In this document: piece by piece, positions 26,279 through 26,588 of the stretch | Numbering within the stretch: the stretch's first letter is position 1 | Layout: every line of letters begins with the position of its first letter | Assembly: GCA_035476855.1 (NCBI GenBank) | Contig: DATILC010000141.1 | Span: 1-26,588, forward strand | Origin: Solimonas_A sp035476855 | GTDB taxonomy: Bacteria; Pseudomonadota; Gammaproteobacteria; Nevskiales; Nevskiaceae | DNA length: 26,588 bases | Reading direction: 5' to 3' | Position numbers and translations under genes: made by a program | The notes under the pieces: model-generated | The model's database searches: none | The model's input: only the letters and a program-made list of their open reading frames with translations | Told to the model about the DNA's origin: nothing

Positions 26279-26588
26279 GAGGCCTCCTTGGCCAGTCAGC
26301 GTCCTTGATGCGCTGGCGCAGCGCGTCGACGCCGGCCAGCCACTGTTGCGGCAGCGGCAGCTGCCAGTCGTTGTCGAAACGCACCTTGATCGGCAGGCCA
26401 TTGCTGGCGCCGGCCAGTGCGGCCTGCTCGTCGAGGAACCTCATCCGCACCAGCACGCCGACCTCGCCACTGCCGAAGGCCTGCAGATGCGCCCGCGGCA
26501 GCTCTCGCGCCACCTCCGGCGTCTCGGTGACCTCGGCCAGGCGGTGGCTGCCGTCCGGGAACATCACGGTGCCGCGCAGCCCGCTCCT

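Overview
This 26.6 kb window is GC-rich DNA with bacterial gene density. Its gene content (an AraC/Baeyer-Villiger monooxygenase catabolic operon, a DUF1302 outer-membrane protein, CaiB and acyl-CoA dehydrogenase genes, TPR-type Ser/Thr kinase) suggests a chromosomal segment of a hydrophobic-substrate-degrading gammaproteobacterium. My best guess is Nevskiales (Solimonas, Nevskia or Hydrocarboniphaga type); this is inferred from gene content and was not tested.

Layout. 1-5.9 kb: the N-terminal 464 codons of a cadherin-repeat surface protein (minus strand, running off the left edge), a family 25 glycosyltransferase (minus), a membrane-anchored Ser/Thr kinase with a TPR-like C-terminus (plus), and a small single-membrane-segment protein (minus). 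5.9-15.7 kb: a DUF2721 protein and an AraC regulator (minus), then divergently a long plus-strand catabolic run: flavin monooxygenase, HSL-type esterase, GMC oxidoreductase, SDR, acetoacetate-decarboxylase-like protein, acyl-CoA dehydrogenase and enoyl-CoA hydratase. 15.8-18.7 kb: a minus-strand run of a small membrane protein, a CaiB CoA-transferase, a SnoaL-like protein and an SDR broken by an 8-bp tandem duplication. 18.7-23 kb: a non-coding stretch with two palindromes and an orphan terminator, a 61-residue protein, a TetR regulator, a DUF1302 outer-membrane protein and a LysR regulator (all minus). 23-26.6 kb: sat (ATP sulfurylase) and a DHH phosphoesterase (plus), then a nucleotide-sugar epimerase and a partial gene (minus).

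How it may work. The AraC / monooxygenase / esterase / dehydrogenase order resembles the virS-mymA locus of Mycobacterium tuberculosis. A plausible route is: a ketone is oxidised to an ester by the monooxygenase, the esterase splits it, the dehydrogenases oxidise the alcohol, and the CoA-transferase, acyl-CoA dehydrogenase and hydratase feed beta-oxidation. DUF1302 may help substrates cross the outer membrane. Substrates cannot be read from sequence.

The most unusual feature is at 11.58-15.79 kb. The first three catabolic genes are packed with 10-17 nt gaps, but every later gene boundary carries a structured repeat: a 268-bp MITE-like element, two copies of a hairpin with changed but still complementary outer stems (one with a TTCG loop) bracketing the decarboxylase, a duplicated 'ghost' start of the acyl-CoA dehydrogenase, and two copies of a CACGGA palindrome bracketing the hydratase. 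I found no CRISPR array, tRNA, rRNA or transposase gene.
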